Notes: generated from the sequence alone by a model not told the origin. DNA of 64,000 nucleotides from Periweissella cryptocerci (GCF_004358325.1 NZ_CP037940.1:1054001-1118000); one strand, 5' to 3'; shown: positions 7,770 to 17,332, counted from the first letter of the stretch. Numbers and translations: made by a program.

Positions 7770-9511
7770 TAATCTAATCCTCCTAACTCACCCATTTCTT
7801 GGCGTAATGCTACATAGGCGCCATTTTGTGCTAATAATTCAGTTGGTGTGCCCTGTTCAACAATTTGACCATTGTCCATTACGAGGACATAATCCATTTC
7901 GTTTAACCAGTGTAAACGGTGCGTGGCAAAAAAGACCAAGTGATTTTCGAGCAATGGCAGCATCGCCTTTTTCAAATTAATTTCTGTTTCAATATCCAAG
8001 TGGGCGGTTGGTTCATCGAACAGCAACACATGGCGGTCGGGGCTCAAAAATGCCCGTGCCAATGCAATCCGTTGCGCTTGCCCACCAGATACCGCTTGCC
8101 CACTTTCCCCAATCATCGTATCCAAACCAGCTGGCAAGTCCTGCACTAACTCAGTCAACCCAGCTTGTTCAACCGCAGCCGTAATCGCGTCAATTGAAGC
8201 ATTAGGTTGGTAAAATTTAATATTCTCAGCTAATGTTGCGTGGAATAAATACGGTGCTTGTGGAATATATTGAAACTGTTGTTGCCACGCTGCCTGCTGC
8301 AAATGTGCCAACTGATAGTCATCAAGCTTTATCGTACCGTTTGTATCCGCGTCAGGTTGGAGAAAACCACCGATTAAATCTAGCAACGTTGATTTACCCG
8401 ATCCTGATTTACCAACTAAACCAATCCGTTGATATCCATGCGCGCTAAAATTGATTGCATTTAACGCCGGTGCTTGTCCATCGGGATAGGTTAACTGGAC
8501 ATTCGTAAAATTCAACGAATCTTGGGGCGTCCACGTTGTTAATTTGAAGTCTTTGTCGGCTTGGGGCGTTGGTGTTTCTAAAACTTCCAAAACATCAGTC
8601 ATCGCATTTTTACCATCAAGTGTTGCGTGGTAGTCATTAGCGAAGTTCCGTAATGGTAAAAAATATTCTGGCGCCAACACTAACATCGTCAAGGCTGGCA
8701 GCAAGGTCATATGTCCGTCAAGCAAACTAAACCCTAAGAAAACGGCCACAACCGCAATCGACAACGTCGTAAAGAAGTCCAACGTAAACGTTGAAAGAAT
8801 GGCAATCTTCAGTGTTGAGAGCACTGACTTACGATAATCTTCTGAAACTTCATGGATGTTATCCGCATATTTTTTACTCAAACCTAATTGTTTCAAGGTT
8901 GGTAATCCCCGCAAAGCATCAACAAAGTGATTACTCAAACGGGTAAAATTCGCATATTCTTTATCTGCCTTGGCTTGGGCGGCTAGTCCTAAAATTATCA
9001 TGAACAAAATCACGACCGGATAAATCGCTAACAAGAATAACGCTTCGGGCCAAGAAATCGTGAACATATATACCAATAAAATCCATGGAATAATTGACAT
9101 ATCAAACATCTTAATCATGACTAACATCAAGTACGATTGCACTTTATCCATGCCCTCAAGGGTCAAAGTAACCGCATTCCCGGTCCCCTTTTTTTGAATA
9201 ACTTGGGGTCCCAGTTCACTGATTTTAACTAGCAAATTGTGGCGCATATCTTGGGTGGTTTTTTCGACCCATTTGCCCATTGCGTAATTCTTTAAAACCG
9301 TCAGAATATGACGAATCGCAAAGGCCACAATGAAACCTACGATAAAAATAATCGCTTGATTCATAGGGTTTTGTTTCCATAAAACAACAATACTTTCACT
9401 TAAAAATTTACCTTGGAATAATACACTAAATGCTTGCAACACGGTGAGCGCTGCAAGCATCATAAGTGTTTTACGAATTCCCGGCAATTTGAATAAACGC
9501 CGATCAATCAT
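7769..9511 (-). CDS. cydD: thiol reductant ABC exporter subunit CydD
   Basis: The 580-aa half-transporter has a membrane domain (about residues 15-310) and an ATPase domain. Walker A GKSGSGKST, signature VSGGQAQRIALAR, Walker B HVLLFDEP and a switch histidine (FFATHR) are present. It pairs with CydC to move reduced thiols across the membrane for bd-oxidase maturation. It starts 22 bp after cydB, consistent with one transcript. Confidence 0.93.
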   Translation of the reverse strand: MIDRRLFKLPGIRKTLMMLAALTVLQAFSVLFQGKFLSESIVVLWKQNPMNQAIIFIVGFIVAFAIRHILTVLKNYAMGKWVEKTTQDMRHNLLVKISELGPQVIQKKGTGNAVTLTLEGMDKVQSYLMLVMIKMFDMSIIPWILLVYMFTISWPEALFLLAIYPVVILFMIILGLAAQAKADKEYANFTRLSNHFVDALRGLPTLKQLGLSKKYADNIHEVSEDYRKSVLSTLKIAILSTFTLDFFTTLSIAVVAVFLGFSLLDGHMTLLPALTMLVLAPEYFLPLRNFANDYHATLDGKNAMTDVLEVLETPTPQADKDFKLTTWTPQDSLNFTNVQLTYPDGQAPALNAINFSAHGYQRIGLVGKSGSGKSTLLDLIGGFLQPDADTNGTIKLDDYQLAHLQQAAWQQQFQYIPQAPYLFHATLAENIKFYQPNASIDAITAAVEQAGLTELVQDLPAGLDTMIGESGQAVSGGQAQRIALARAFLSPDRHVLLFDEPTAHLDIETEINLKKAMLPLLENHLVFFATHRLHWLNEMDYVLVMDNGQIVEQGTPTELLAQNGAYVALRQEMGELGGLD

Positions 9512-9532
9512 AAATGAATCTCCATTCTATTG

Positions 9533-10546
9533 TTAGTGACCTGATTTCTTGCCCACCGTTAAACGTTCACGGAAAACATAGAAACTCCAGATTTGGTATG
9601 CCAAAACGACTGGCAAAGCAAAGACGGTAATCCAAGTCATCAAGTTCAATGTGTATGGTGATGATGAAGCATTCTGGATTAACAAACTATGCGCAGCGTC
9701 GTTTGCAACCATCGTTCGTGGGAATACACCAACAAAGAGCAAAGCAACGACACCAACTAAATTCAAACCAGAAGTCACAAAACTCACCACTTCCTTATCT
9801 TTCAAGGTAGCTAGGTATGACACTACTGAAGAAAGGACAATTAAAGCTAAAATCAACATGGTTAAAATTGGTTTCTTAGTAAAGAAATCGGTGTAAATGT
9901 ATACTAGGACTGCAAAAACTACTTCCCCAGCAAACAATACAAGGTATAATTTCTGTGCCCAATCAGCCGCACGTTGGCGAATATCACCAATCGTCTTAAT
10001 CCGGATAAAGTTCAAACCGTGAATATAGCTCATCAAGACCACTGCCACCCCACCAACTAAGGTAAAGATGTTCACAAAGTCAAAGAAGTGCCCGCGAACA
10101 TTGTATTGCGCATCCATTGGCATGCCCTTAACCATTGCGGTAAAAATCATCCCAAGCATAAATGGAGCGACAAACGAACCAATTGCCGTTGCCCATTCCC
10201 AGATACCTTGGTTCTTTTCAAACTTCATCATCGCCCGGAATTCAAATGATACACCCCGGAAAATTAAAGCAAGCAATACTAAGAATAACGGAATATAGAA
10301 ACCTGAGAACAATGAAGCATACCAGTTAGGCATTGAAGCAAATAAGGCACCACCAGCGGTGATTAACCAAACTTCATTACCATCCCAGTGCGGTCCAATT
10401 GATGCGACCAATGCGTCACGTTCAGCTTTATTTTTAGTTAATGTCTTAAGCGCCATTCCCACACCAAAGTCAAATCCTTCGAGGAAGAAAAAGCCGGCAA
10501 ACAGGACGCCGATTAAGACAAACCATAAAATTTGTAATGTTGTCAT
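9533..10546 (-). CDS. cydB: cytochrome bd ubiquinol/menaquinol oxidase subunit II
   Basis: The 337-aa protein has about eight to nine membrane helices. The N-terminal FFLEGFDFGVGM and IGPHWDGNEVWLITAGGALFASMP are CydB hallmarks. It forms the bd oxidase with CydA. Its ATG overlaps the cydA stop (ATGA), showing translational coupling. Confidence 0.96.
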   Translation of the reverse strand: MTTLQILWFVLIGVLFAGFFFLEGFDFGVGMALKTLTKNKAERDALVASIGPHWDGNEVWLITAGGALFASMPNWYASLFSGFYIPLFLVLLALIFRGVSFEFRAMMKFEKNQGIWEWATAIGSFVAPFMLGMIFTAMVKGMPMDAQYNVRGHFFDFVNIFTLVGGVAVVLMSYIHGLNFIRIKTIGDIRQRAADWAQKLYLVLFAGEVVFAVLVYIYTDFFTKKPILTMLILALIVLSSVVSYLATLKDKEVVSFVTSGLNLVGVVALLFVGVFPRTMVANDAAHSLLIQNASSSPYTLNLMTWITVFALPVVLAYQIWSFYVFRERLTVGKKSGH

Positions 10547-11985
10547 TTTTTAAACGCCTCCTCTGCAAAAGGATCCGTCACTGGTGTTTCGTCAATCATC
10601 AAGTCATCAGGCCCTTCACGTAAAACGCGGGCTGATAAGTAGACCATCACGGCACCAAGTGTTGCAAATGATACAAAGAATAAAATGTTAGAGAATAGCA
10701 TTGAACCAGCGGAAACATTCGGCGATACCGCATCCGCAATCGTTAAGTAACCGTAAACAACCCATGGGTAACGGCCAAGTTCGGTAATCAACCAACCAGC
10801 AGTATTAGCAATGAATGGTAAGAACGTTACCACACCAAGTACCCATAACAGCCATTTTTGCTTTACGAGCCACTCATCAGTGTATTTCTTACGGCTAAAC
10901 CATAGCCCAACAACGGCTACCATACCGAAGACACCTGCCGCCATGGCCATCACGTGGAATGATAAGAACAATGCATTAGTTGGGACATAGTAATTCATAT
11001 CCTTACCAAATTTCTTATCGTATTTCGCGTGTAATTCTTTGTTGACGGTGTTTTCACCCTTGTTAAACCCAGTTAACTTGTGGTGGGCCAAAAGTGAAAG
11101 AACATAAGGAACGTCAACTTCCCAGACTGATGTATGATTCTTCTCATCATATTGACCGGCTAAAGCCCAAGCTTGTGACTTGTTCTTACCACCAGAATCT
11201 TCCATCAAACCTTCAGTCGCCGCAAACTTCATTGGTTGGTCAGTTTCCAATGCCAATGAGTGGCGGTCACCGGTAGCCAACATGCCGAATGTGGCTACTA
11301 AACCAATAATCAAACCGATTTGCATTGATTTTCGGAAGAACTTAACGTTTTTCTTCTTCATCAACGCAAAACCAGACATCCCCGCCACAACAAATCCAGC
11401 CGTCAAGAACGAACCAAACATGACGTGGGGAAATTCTAACCATAACTGATGATTCTTCAACAATGCTGGAAAATCAACCAATTGTGCGCGACCATTCTTC
11501 AACAGAAAACCAACTGGATTTTGCATGAATGAGTTCGCTGCCAAAATCCATAAGGCTGACAGTGACGAACCCAAAGTTGTAATCCAGATAAACGCTACGT
11601 GTAGACCTGGCTTAAAGCGATCCCAGCCAAACATCCACAAACCAATAAAAGTTGATTCAAGGAAGAAGGCCACCAAAGCTTCAATAGCTAATGGGGCACC
11701 AAAAATGTCACCCACGAAACGAGAATATTCAGACCAGTTCATCCCAAATTGGAATTCCTGAATAATCCCAGTAACCACACCTACCGCAAAACTGAGTAAG
11801 AAAATTTTGCCCCAGAACTGCGCCATGTGCTTGTACAACTCATTTTTCTTTACCACGTACATGGTTTCCATCACACCGACGATTAAACCAAGCCCGATTG
11901 ATAATGGAATGAACAAAAAGTGAAAGACTGTTGTCATCCCAAATTGGAAACGTGCTAAAGAAATAACTGAAAGTGCTACATCCAT
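10543..11985 (-). CDS. cydA: cytochrome bd oxidase subunit I
   Basis: The 480-aa protein carries the haem ligands and quinol site of cytochrome bd, reducing oxygen to water in the membrane. It shows RFQFGMTTVFHFLFIPLSIGLG (N-terminal haem-ligand His), the GDRHSLALETDQPMKFAATEG segment and ELGRYPWVVYG. The start is set at 11985, where GGAGGA lies 7 nt upstream; the reading frame continues to 12090 but that stretch runs into repeat R2. Lactic acid bacteria with cyd genes usually respire only with external haem and often menaquinone. No haem pathway is visible here. Confidence 0.95.
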   Translation of the reverse strand: MDVALSVISLARFQFGMTTVFHFLFIPLSIGLGLIVGVMETMYVVKKNELYKHMAQFWGKIFLLSFAVGVVTGIIQEFQFGMNWSEYSRFVGDIFGAPLAIEALVAFFLESTFIGLWMFGWDRFKPGLHVAFIWITTLGSSLSALWILAANSFMQNPVGFLLKNGRAQLVDFPALLKNHQLWLEFPHVMFGSFLTAGFVVAGMSGFALMKKKNVKFFRKSMQIGLIIGLVATFGMLATGDRHSLALETDQPMKFAATEGLMEDSGGKNKSQAWALAGQYDEKNHTSVWEVDVPYVLSLLAHHKLTGFNKGENTVNKELHAKYDKKFGKDMNYYVPTNALFLSFHVMAMAAGVFGMVAVVGLWFSRKKYTDEWLVKQKWLLWVLGVVTFLPFIANTAGWLITELGRYPWVVYGYLTIADAVSPNVSAGSMLFSNILFFVSFATLGAVMVYLSARVLREGPDDLMIDETPVTDPFAEEAFKK

Positions 11986-12047
11986 GATTATTTCCTCCGC
12001 AATAATTGCAATATGCGTTCTGTTAAGTTTATACGTTGGCTTTGTTG

Positions 12048-12124
12048 TGATACTTGCCACTACATGCCTAGAAATCACTTGGCGCACCATGCTGAAAGTA
12101 ATTTCTAGCCACTCCGTTAATTTA
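12048..12124 (-). repeat. structured intergenic repeat, miniature copy R2 in cydA leader
   Basis: Read leftward it begins AACGGAGTGGCTAGAAATTAC and ends GATTTCTAGGCATGTAGTGGC. These match the two flanks of the closing stem of the large type A copies, including the GCATGGTGCGCCAAGT segment. The internal hairpins are missing, leaving one stem: CTAGAAAT-t-ACTT with AAGT-g-ATTTCTAG. It lies 63 nt upstream of the cydA start codon, so probably in the mRNA leader. Confidence 0.7.
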
Positions 12125-12242
12125 AAGTAAAACTAGCTAACTCAAACAGTATTCTATTCAACGTTGCTAGACAAAATTGCTAGAATAATGATTCAAAATA
12201 AAATTAAACAACATCAAAATATAAACCCAACAGAATCACAAT

Positions 12243-12248
12243 ATTATA
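12243..12248 (-). promoter_or_regulatory. possible -10 of cydABDC promoter
   Basis: A leftward TATAAT sits in the AT-rich stretch about 260 nt upstream of cydA. No convincing -35 is at the right distance, so this is a weak call. The region 12125-12345 holds nothing else I can support. Confidence 0.3.
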
Positions 12249-12345
12249 GTAATAAATCTTTATATATTCATTTTTACACAAGTAGATAAGCAGTTCAAAC
12301 GATATCGTCTAGTTTCACCGAAAATTCTAATTTTCTGGTATTTTT

Positions 12346-12609
12346 GGCTAAAACTTTTCTAGCGTGGAATTTGGATATGTATCTCAGATTGCTTCCCACT
12401 ACGTGTTTGGAACCAGTCTGAACACCGTGAATGGAACAGTTTACTGTCACTCAGAGAAGATGAGAACTCTTTGTGATTTATCCCTTAGAATTCCAGCTTC
12501 TCTGACTTTCTGCGACTACAGGCTCAGAAAAGCTCGGCTTCCATCAGGGTGCGAAAATAGAATTTCATGGCACGTAGTTGACCACAAAAGCCACAATCCG
12601 GATTAGCCG
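12346..12609 (+). repeat. structured intergenic repeat, copy R3
   Basis: The left end (GGCTAAAACTTTTCTAGCGTGGAAT) matches R6 and R7; the right end carries the complement GGATTAGCC. The interior follows the type A fold with its own base pairs. CAGAGAAG/CTTCTCTG replaces GGGTAAG/CTTATCC around a hairpin, with GATTTATCCCTTAGA at the matching position. It is followed by a TTTCTG/CAGAAA stem and GGCTTCCA. It ends about 25 nt before the met operon promoter. Confidence 0.72.
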
Positions 12610-12634
12610 AAAAAAATTAATTTGAATGAATATG

Positions 12635-12663
12635 TTGACATACTTCTCACCATGATTTAATAT
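12635..12663 (+). promoter_or_regulatory. sigma-A promoter of met operon
   Basis: TTGACA (12635-12640), a 17-nt spacer, then TAATAT (12658-12663). It precedes the T-box leader. Confidence 0.85.
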
Positions 12664-12669
12664 ACAAGA

Positions 12670-12960
12670 CATAGATTTACAACACGAACTAAACAAGTTG
12701 AACAGGAAAGTAAAGTGAACCAACTTTGTACAGAAAACGCTAATTGCTGAGATAGTGTCTAAGTTGCTCATTTGAAAATGGCCTGTGATTGGCATAGATG
12801 AGTCAAGTAATTGATAAGTTTATGATGGGTTGGCGACCATTATCATCGCACACGGATTATATTGTCCGTTATTGAGGTCTTTTTGGTAACAAACAGACAA
12901 AGTAGAATGGTTCACGACGAAGCTCGTTTCTATGTTTTTAACATAGGGGCGAGCTTTTTT
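12670..12960 (+). ncRNA. methionine-type T-box leader
   Basis: Stem I is closed by ACAGG (12702-12706) and CCTGT. Its internal loop has AGTA on the 5' side (12709-12712) and GAAA-ATG-G on the 3' side, with the specifier codon ATG at 12778-12780. The T-box core AGAATGGTTCACGACG (12904-12919) carries UGGU to pair with the ACCA end of uncharged tRNA-Met. A terminator hairpin (12919-12960) follows. Upstream of metQ this fits the known Met T-box control of methionine uptake in Lactobacillales. Uncharged tRNA would stabilise the antiterminator and switch the operon on. Confidence 0.85.
12919..12960 (+). terminator. T-box attenuator terminator
   Basis: AAGCTCG-tttCTATG / CATAG-gggCGAGCTT followed by T4. 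Its left arm overlaps the antiterminator bases of the T-box core. Confidence 0.85.
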
Positions 12961-13089
12961 ATTACATTTGATTCGGAAATGCGCATTCCAACTATGAATC
13001 GTGTAATTATTTACTGGAACGTTCAACGCACCTAGTTCGCCTTGCTATCGTCATTATATAGATTTAAAGAAAATAGGAGATTTAGTCAT

Positions 13090-13905
13090 ATGAAGAAAGT
13101 ATTACTCGCGATTGCCGCACTGTTCGTAGTTATTACCCTTGCTGCTTGCGGCGCCAAGTCAGGTTCATCAGACAAAACGGTTAAAGTTGGGGTTGTTGGG
13201 ACTGACGACCGTATCTGGAACTCAATCATTGAACAAGCCAAGAAGAAGGACATCAACATTAAGTTAGTTCACTTCACTGACTACGATCAACCAAATGCAG
13301 CTTTGAAGTCAGGTCAAATCGACTTGAACGCCTTCCAACACCAATACTTCTTGGATCAATGGAACAAAGCTAACAAGGGTAACATCGTTTCAATCGGTGA
13401 CACCCTCTTAGCACCAATTCGTTTGTACGGTGGTACTGGCGTAACTAAGTTGTCAGACATCAAGAAGAACGCCCAAATCGTAATTCCTAATGACCCAACT
13501 AACGAAGGTCGTGCTTTAACCCTCTTAGCAACTGCTGGTTTGATCAAGGTTAAGGATACTGCTTTGCCAACGCCAAACGACATTTCTTCAAACCCATTGA
13601 ACTTGAAGATTGTGCCAGTTGACGCTGCCCAAACTGCTCGTCAATTGAAGTCAGCTGCAGCCGCTGTTATTAACGACTCAACTGCTTCAGATGCTAAGCT
13701 TGATAAAACGAAGGCTGTCTTCGTAGAACCAGTTAACAAAGCTTCTAAGCAATGGATTAACATCATCGCTGCTGATAAGAAAAATGCCAACAACAAGACT
13801 TACAAGGAAATTGTGAAGATTTACCAAACACAAAAGACTAAGGACTTGTTGAAGAAGTACTACGGCGATACTGAAATCCCAGCTTGGGACATCAAATTGA
13901 AGTAA
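13090..13905 (+). CDS. metQ: methionine ABC transporter substrate-binding lipoprotein
   Basis: The 271-aa protein is a NlpA/MetQ-family lipoprotein. The signal peptide MKKVLLAIAALFVVITLAAC ends at the lipobox LAAC, so Cys20 would be lipidated. The mature part shows VKVGVVGTDDRIWNSI, DLNAFQHQYFLDQWN and IVPVDAAQTARQL, typical of MetQ. The start is 13090 because AGGAGA lies 9 nt upstream; a frame extension to 13042 would precede the signal peptide. It binds methionine outside the membrane and delivers it to MetNI. A stable hairpin follows the stop codon. Codon use looks strongly biased, as in a highly expressed gene. Confidence 0.95.
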   Translation: MKKVLLAIAALFVVITLAACGAKSGSSDKTVKVGVVGTDDRIWNSIIEQAKKKDINIKLVHFTDYDQPNAALKSGQIDLNAFQHQYFLDQWNKANKGNIVSIGDTLLAPIRLYGGTGVTKLSDIKKNAQIVIPNDPTNEGRALTLLATAGLIKVKDTALPTPNDISSNPLNLKIVPVDAAQTARQLKSAAAAVINDSTASDAKLDKTKAVFVEPVNKASKQWINIIAADKKNANNKTYKEIVKIYQTQKTKDLLKKYYGDTEIPAWDIKLK

Positions 13906-13943
13906 TTCACATTTTTCACATATAATAAGTAATTAACCGATAG

Positions 13944-13977
13944 ATGGCATCTAACTGAGTAATTGGTTAGGTGTCAT
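13944..13977 (+). other. intercistronic hairpin after metQ
   Basis: ATGGCATCTAAC (13944-13955) pairs with GTTAGGTGTCAT (13966-13977): 12 bp with two G-U pairs and a 10-nt loop. No T-tract follows, so it is not a normal terminator. It may protect the 3' end of metQ mRNA and set its level above the distal genes. Confidence 0.6.
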
Positions 13978-14016
13978 TCTTACATAGCATCACTACCACG
14001 AAAGGCAGGAATACAG

Positions 14017-15393
14017 ATGGTTACCGCAGAAAAACAAATTAGTGCCACCCACCAAGAAATTATCGATAATTATCTCGGCTTACTCGCCGAATATGTCAAA
14101 ATCCCATCCGTCTCAGCACACACAGAAGACGCCTACTTAATCGAAGCTGCTGAATTCACAGCCCGCCGTTTCCGCGAAATCGGTGGTACCGTGGAAATCT
14201 TAACCGATAATCCCCGTCCACTCGTTTTCGCCGAATTCAAAGCCGCGACGACCGTTGTAAATCCCAAAACAATTCTTTTCTACAATCACTACGATGTACA
14301 AGCAGCCGAACCATTAAATCTGTGGAAACACGACCCATTCACTTTGGTACAAGAAAATGATAAATTAATTGGCCGCGGGGTCGATGACGATAAAGGTAAC
14401 TTAATCGCGCGCCTCACCGCCCTACGCTTGTATTTATCTGACCATGGTAACTTGCCGGTTAACATTAAATTTTTAGTTGAAGGTGAAGAAGAGGTCGCCT
14501 CAGAACACTTAGAAAGCTACTTAGCTAAATACGCCGACAAATTCGCCAATGACCTAGTTGTGTGGGAATCCGGCACCAAAACGGCGACCGGTAAACTAGA
14601 ATTAATCGGTGGTAACAAGGGGGTTGCCACTTTCAACTTCACCGCGCATTCTGCTGACCATGACTTGCACTCAAGTTTAGCCGCTGTTGTCGATAGTGCC
14701 ACTTGGCGTTTAGCGCAAGCAATTGCGACGCTGCGTGACGCTGACGGCCGTGTTGCGGTTGCTGGTTTCTACGATAATATTGTCGAACCAACGGACCGCG
14801 AACTCGAATTAGTGGACGCCCTCGATGACAACACTGAATTATTGCGTAAAGCCTATGGTTTAGAGCTCCCCTACTTAACTGATTTAAGTGGTCGTGATTT
14901 AAATCGGGAATTGTTATTTCAACCAGCACTCAATATTGAAGCGTTCCACTCAGGCTACGAAGGGGACGGTGTCAAAACAATCTTACCGGCAGATGCCATC
15001 GCCAAATTCGATGTCCGTTTGGTCCCTGGCATGGATCCCCACGATGTTGTCGGCAAAATTCACTACCACCTGATTAACCACGGTTTTGGTGATATTGCTG
15101 TTGAATTTACGCTTGGTGAAAAAGGCTACCGTTCTGATATGAGTGATCCCATGATTGCAAATATTATCGAAACTGCCAAAGACGTCTACGGAAATGATAA
15201 ACTAGCAGTAGCCCCAACCTCCGCCGGTACTGGTCCGATGGATATGTTCCATGAACATTTAAACGCCCCCATCGTGGCATTTGGTATCGGCTACCCGGAT
15301 ACGTTGGATCATGCGCCCAACGAAAACATTCGTAAGGTTGACTACTTACAAGGTATCGACTATATTTACGAAATAATCAGTTCATTTCGCTAA
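14017..15393 (+). CDS. M20-family metallopeptidase in met operon
   Basis: The 458-aa protein belongs to the M20/M25/M40 zinc peptidases. Metal-ligand motifs are visible: FYNHYDVQ (about residues 89-96), GRGVDDDKG (about 120-128), VEGEEE (about 156-161), GTGPMDMFHE and the late DHAPNE. A dimerisation domain lies between about 190 and 310. The start is at 14017, with AGGCAGGA upstream; an earlier in-frame ATG at 13963 would lie within the hairpin. It lies between metQ and metNI under the Met T-box. It probably releases methionine from imported dipeptides or acylated forms, an inference from context. Confidence 0.87.
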   Translation: MVTAEKQISATHQEIIDNYLGLLAEYVKIPSVSAHTEDAYLIEAAEFTARRFREIGGTVEILTDNPRPLVFAEFKAATTVVNPKTILFYNHYDVQAAEPLNLWKHDPFTLVQENDKLIGRGVDDDKGNLIARLTALRLYLSDHGNLPVNIKFLVEGEEEVASEHLESYLAKYADKFANDLVVWESGTKTATGKLELIGGNKGVATFNFTAHSADHDLHSSLAAVVDSATWRLAQAIATLRDADGRVAVAGFYDNIVEPTDRELELVDALDDNTELLRKAYGLELPYLTDLSGRDLNRELLFQPALNIEAFHSGYEGDGVKTILPADAIAKFDVRLVPGMDPHDVVGKIHYHLINHGFGDIAVEFTLGEKGYRSDMSDPMIANIIETAKDVYGNDKLAVAPTSAGTGPMDMFHEHLNAPIVAFGIGYPDTLDHAPNENIRKVDYLQGIDYIYEIISSFR

Positions 15394-15505
15394 TCCATCC
15401 ACTAGTTTAGTTATGTATCATCAAACTAGCGGAGTACCTAGGAAATTTACATGGTGCGGCATGCCATTTATCCACATATAACTAATTAAAAAGGAGCAAC
15501 AATCA

Positions 15506-16591
15506 ATGGTAAATACACTTGAACCCATTATCAGCCTCCAAAATATCGATGTGACGTTCCAACAAAAGAACAAAGAAATTCAAGCCGTTAAGGATGTTTC
15601 AATCGATATTTTGCCTGGTGACATCTACGGAATCGTCGGTTATTCCGGTGCTGGTAAATCAACCCTCGTACGGGTCATCAACTTGCTGCAACAACCAACT
15701 AACGGTACGGTCATCGTGAACGGTCAAACGCTCGCTGAAAATGTTAATGATAGAGAACGCTTCATCGCGAAAAACGATTTACGCATTGCGCGCAAGAAGA
15801 TTGGGATGATTTTCCAACACTTTAACTTGATGAACGAACGGACTGTGGCGGATAATGTTTTATTCCCCCTCACACACTCTGATTTATCACGGAGCGAAAA
15901 AAGCGAAAAAGTTGCGGCATTGCTTGAATTGGTCGGCTTATCTGACCGCGCTACTGCCTACCCAAGCCAATTATCTGGTGGTCAAAAACAACGGGTCGCT
16001 ATTGCGCGGGCGTTAGCTAATGACCCGGAAATTCTAATTTCTGATGAAGCAACCTCAGCACTTGATCCCAAAACCACTAATTCAATTTTAGCTTTGTTGA
16101 AAAAACTCAATATTGAATTAGGTTTAACCATTGTTTTAATTACCCACGAAATGCAAGCCGTGAAAGAAGTTGCCAATAAAGTTGCGGTGATGGAAAACGG
16201 TGAAATTATTGAACGCGGTAGCTTACTGGAAATGTTCACGAATCCCCAAAAGCAATTGACTAAAGACTTTATCGACACGGCAACTCAAGTCGAAGAAGGT
16301 TTACGCAAAGTCCAAGAACAACCAAGTGTCCAAGAACTCGCTGCTCCAGACGTTTTGGTCAAGTTTGCCTATGCTGGTGATACAACTGATGAACCACTGA
16401 TTTCATCATTGTTTAAGGATTATGAAGTTAGTGCCAACATTTTGTTTGGTAACGTGGAAATTCTCCAAGAAACACCTGTTGGTAACTTGATTGTGATCTT
16501 ATCTGGTCGCCCAGCTTCAATCAAAGCTGCCCTCAAATCAGTTGAGGCAAGCGGCGTTACCACAACCTTATTGAAAGGAGAACTCGTCTAA
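15506..16591 (+). CDS. metN: methionine ABC transporter ATP-binding protein
   Basis: The 361-aa protein has an ABC domain (Walker [10 protein letters not shown], signature [14 protein letters not shown], Walker [14 protein letters not shown], switch His LITHEM). After about residue 280 comes a NIL regulatory domain ([30 protein letters not shown]), which in MetN binds methionine for trans-inhibition. It uses ATP to drive methionine import with MetI and MetQ. An AAGGAG site precedes the ATG. Its stop overlaps the metI start. Confidence 0.95.
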   Translation: MVNTLEPIISLQNIDVTFQQKNKEIQAVKDVSIDILPGDIYGIVGYSGAGKSTLVRVINLLQQPTNGTVIVNGQTLAENVNDRERFIAKNDLRIARKKIGMIFQHFNLMNERTVADNVLFPLTHSDLSRSEKSEKVAALLELVGLSDRATAYPSQLSGGQKQRVAIARALANDPEILISDEATSALDPKTTNSILALLKKLNIELGLTIVLITHEMQAVKEVANKVAVMENGEIIERGSLLEMFTNPQKQLTKDFIDTATQVEEGLRKVQEQPSVQELAAPDVLVKFAYAGDTTDEPLISSLFKDYEVSANILFGNVEILQETPVGNLIVILSGRPASIKAALKSVEASGVTTTLLKGELV

Positions 16592-17286
16592 TGATGGATT
16601 TATTACAACATTATTTTCCCAATGTCATTGCCCTTGGTTGGTCAACTGATCAAGGCTGGGGCACGTCAATCTGGCAAACGCTCTACATGACTTTTGGTTC
16701 AGCAATTTTTGGTGGTATCCTTGGCTTGTTCTTCGGGGTTGGCTTGGTGTTATCTGATGAACGCGGCATTATGGCCAATAAAGTCGTATTTTGGATTTTC
16801 GATAAGATTGTTTCAATTTTTCGGGCAATTCCATTTATTATCTTATTAGCATTCATCAGTCCTTTCACTAATGCAATTGTTGGGACAACGATTGGTACTA
16901 CTGCTGCTTTAGTCCCACTATCACTTGGGGTCTTCCCTTTCTACGCGCGTCAAGTTCAAAATGCGTTGGTCGAAGTTGATAGCGGAATTATTGAAGCGTC
17001 CCAATCATTTGGTGCCACTAATAGCGAAATCATCTTCAAGGTTTATCTCCGCGAAGGTCTTGCCGACTTAATTCGAGTATCAACTGTAACCTTGATTAGT
17101 TTGGTTGGTTTAACTGCCATGGCTGGTGCGATTGGTTCTGGTGGTTTAGGTAACACTGCCGTTTCAATCGGTTATGCTCGTTTCCAAAACGACATCACTT
17201 TAGTCGCAACACTTTTGATTTTGATTTTCATCTTCGTAATTCAATTTACAGGTGACTTCTTCGCCAAACGTGCTTCACACAAATAA
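16591..17286 (+). CDS. metI: methionine ABC transporter permease
   Basis: The 231-aa permease has about five to six membrane helices and the EAA coupling motif in IEASQSFGATNSEIIFKVYLREG. The N-terminal TLYMTFGSAIFGGILG and the GAIGSGGLGNTAVS motif are typical of MetI/MetP. Its ATG overlaps the metN stop by one base, with AAAGGAG just upstream. It closes the operon, followed by a strong terminator. Confidence 0.95.
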   Translation: MMDLLQHYFPNVIALGWSTDQGWGTSIWQTLYMTFGSAIFGGILGLFFGVGLVLSDERGIMANKVVFWIFDKIVSIFRAIPFIILLAFISPFTNAIVGTTIGTTAALVPLSLGVFPFYARQVQNALVEVDSGIIEASQSFGATNSEIIFKVYLREGLADLIRVSTVTLISLVGLTAMAGAIGSGGLGNTAVSIGYARFQNDITLVATLLILIFIFVIQFTGDFFAKRASHK

Positions 17287-17291
17287 ACAGC

Positions 17292-17332
17292 AAAAAACGT
17301 TCATTAACCCAAGCGGCTGATGAACGTTTTTT
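17292..17332 (+). terminator. met operon terminator, bidirectional
   Basis: AAAAAACGTTCAT / ATGAACGTTTTTT with a 15-nt loop, between the convergent metI and GntR genes. Both strands carry T-tracts. Confidence 0.92.

Noticed and set aside
11986..12090. N-terminal extension of cydA
   Set aside because: GGAGGA before the ATG at 11985 and the CydA family start fix the start; the extension runs into repeat R2.
12565..13026. Two leftward frames opposite the T-box leader
   Set aside because: They are antisense to a well-supported riboswitch and lack ribosome sites.
15396..15480. Possible further repeat remnant between the M20 peptidase and metN
   Set aside because: CTAGCGGAGTACCTAGGAAATTTAC and CATGGTGCG resemble R2, but the closing strand and right end are missing, so it cannot be told from chance.
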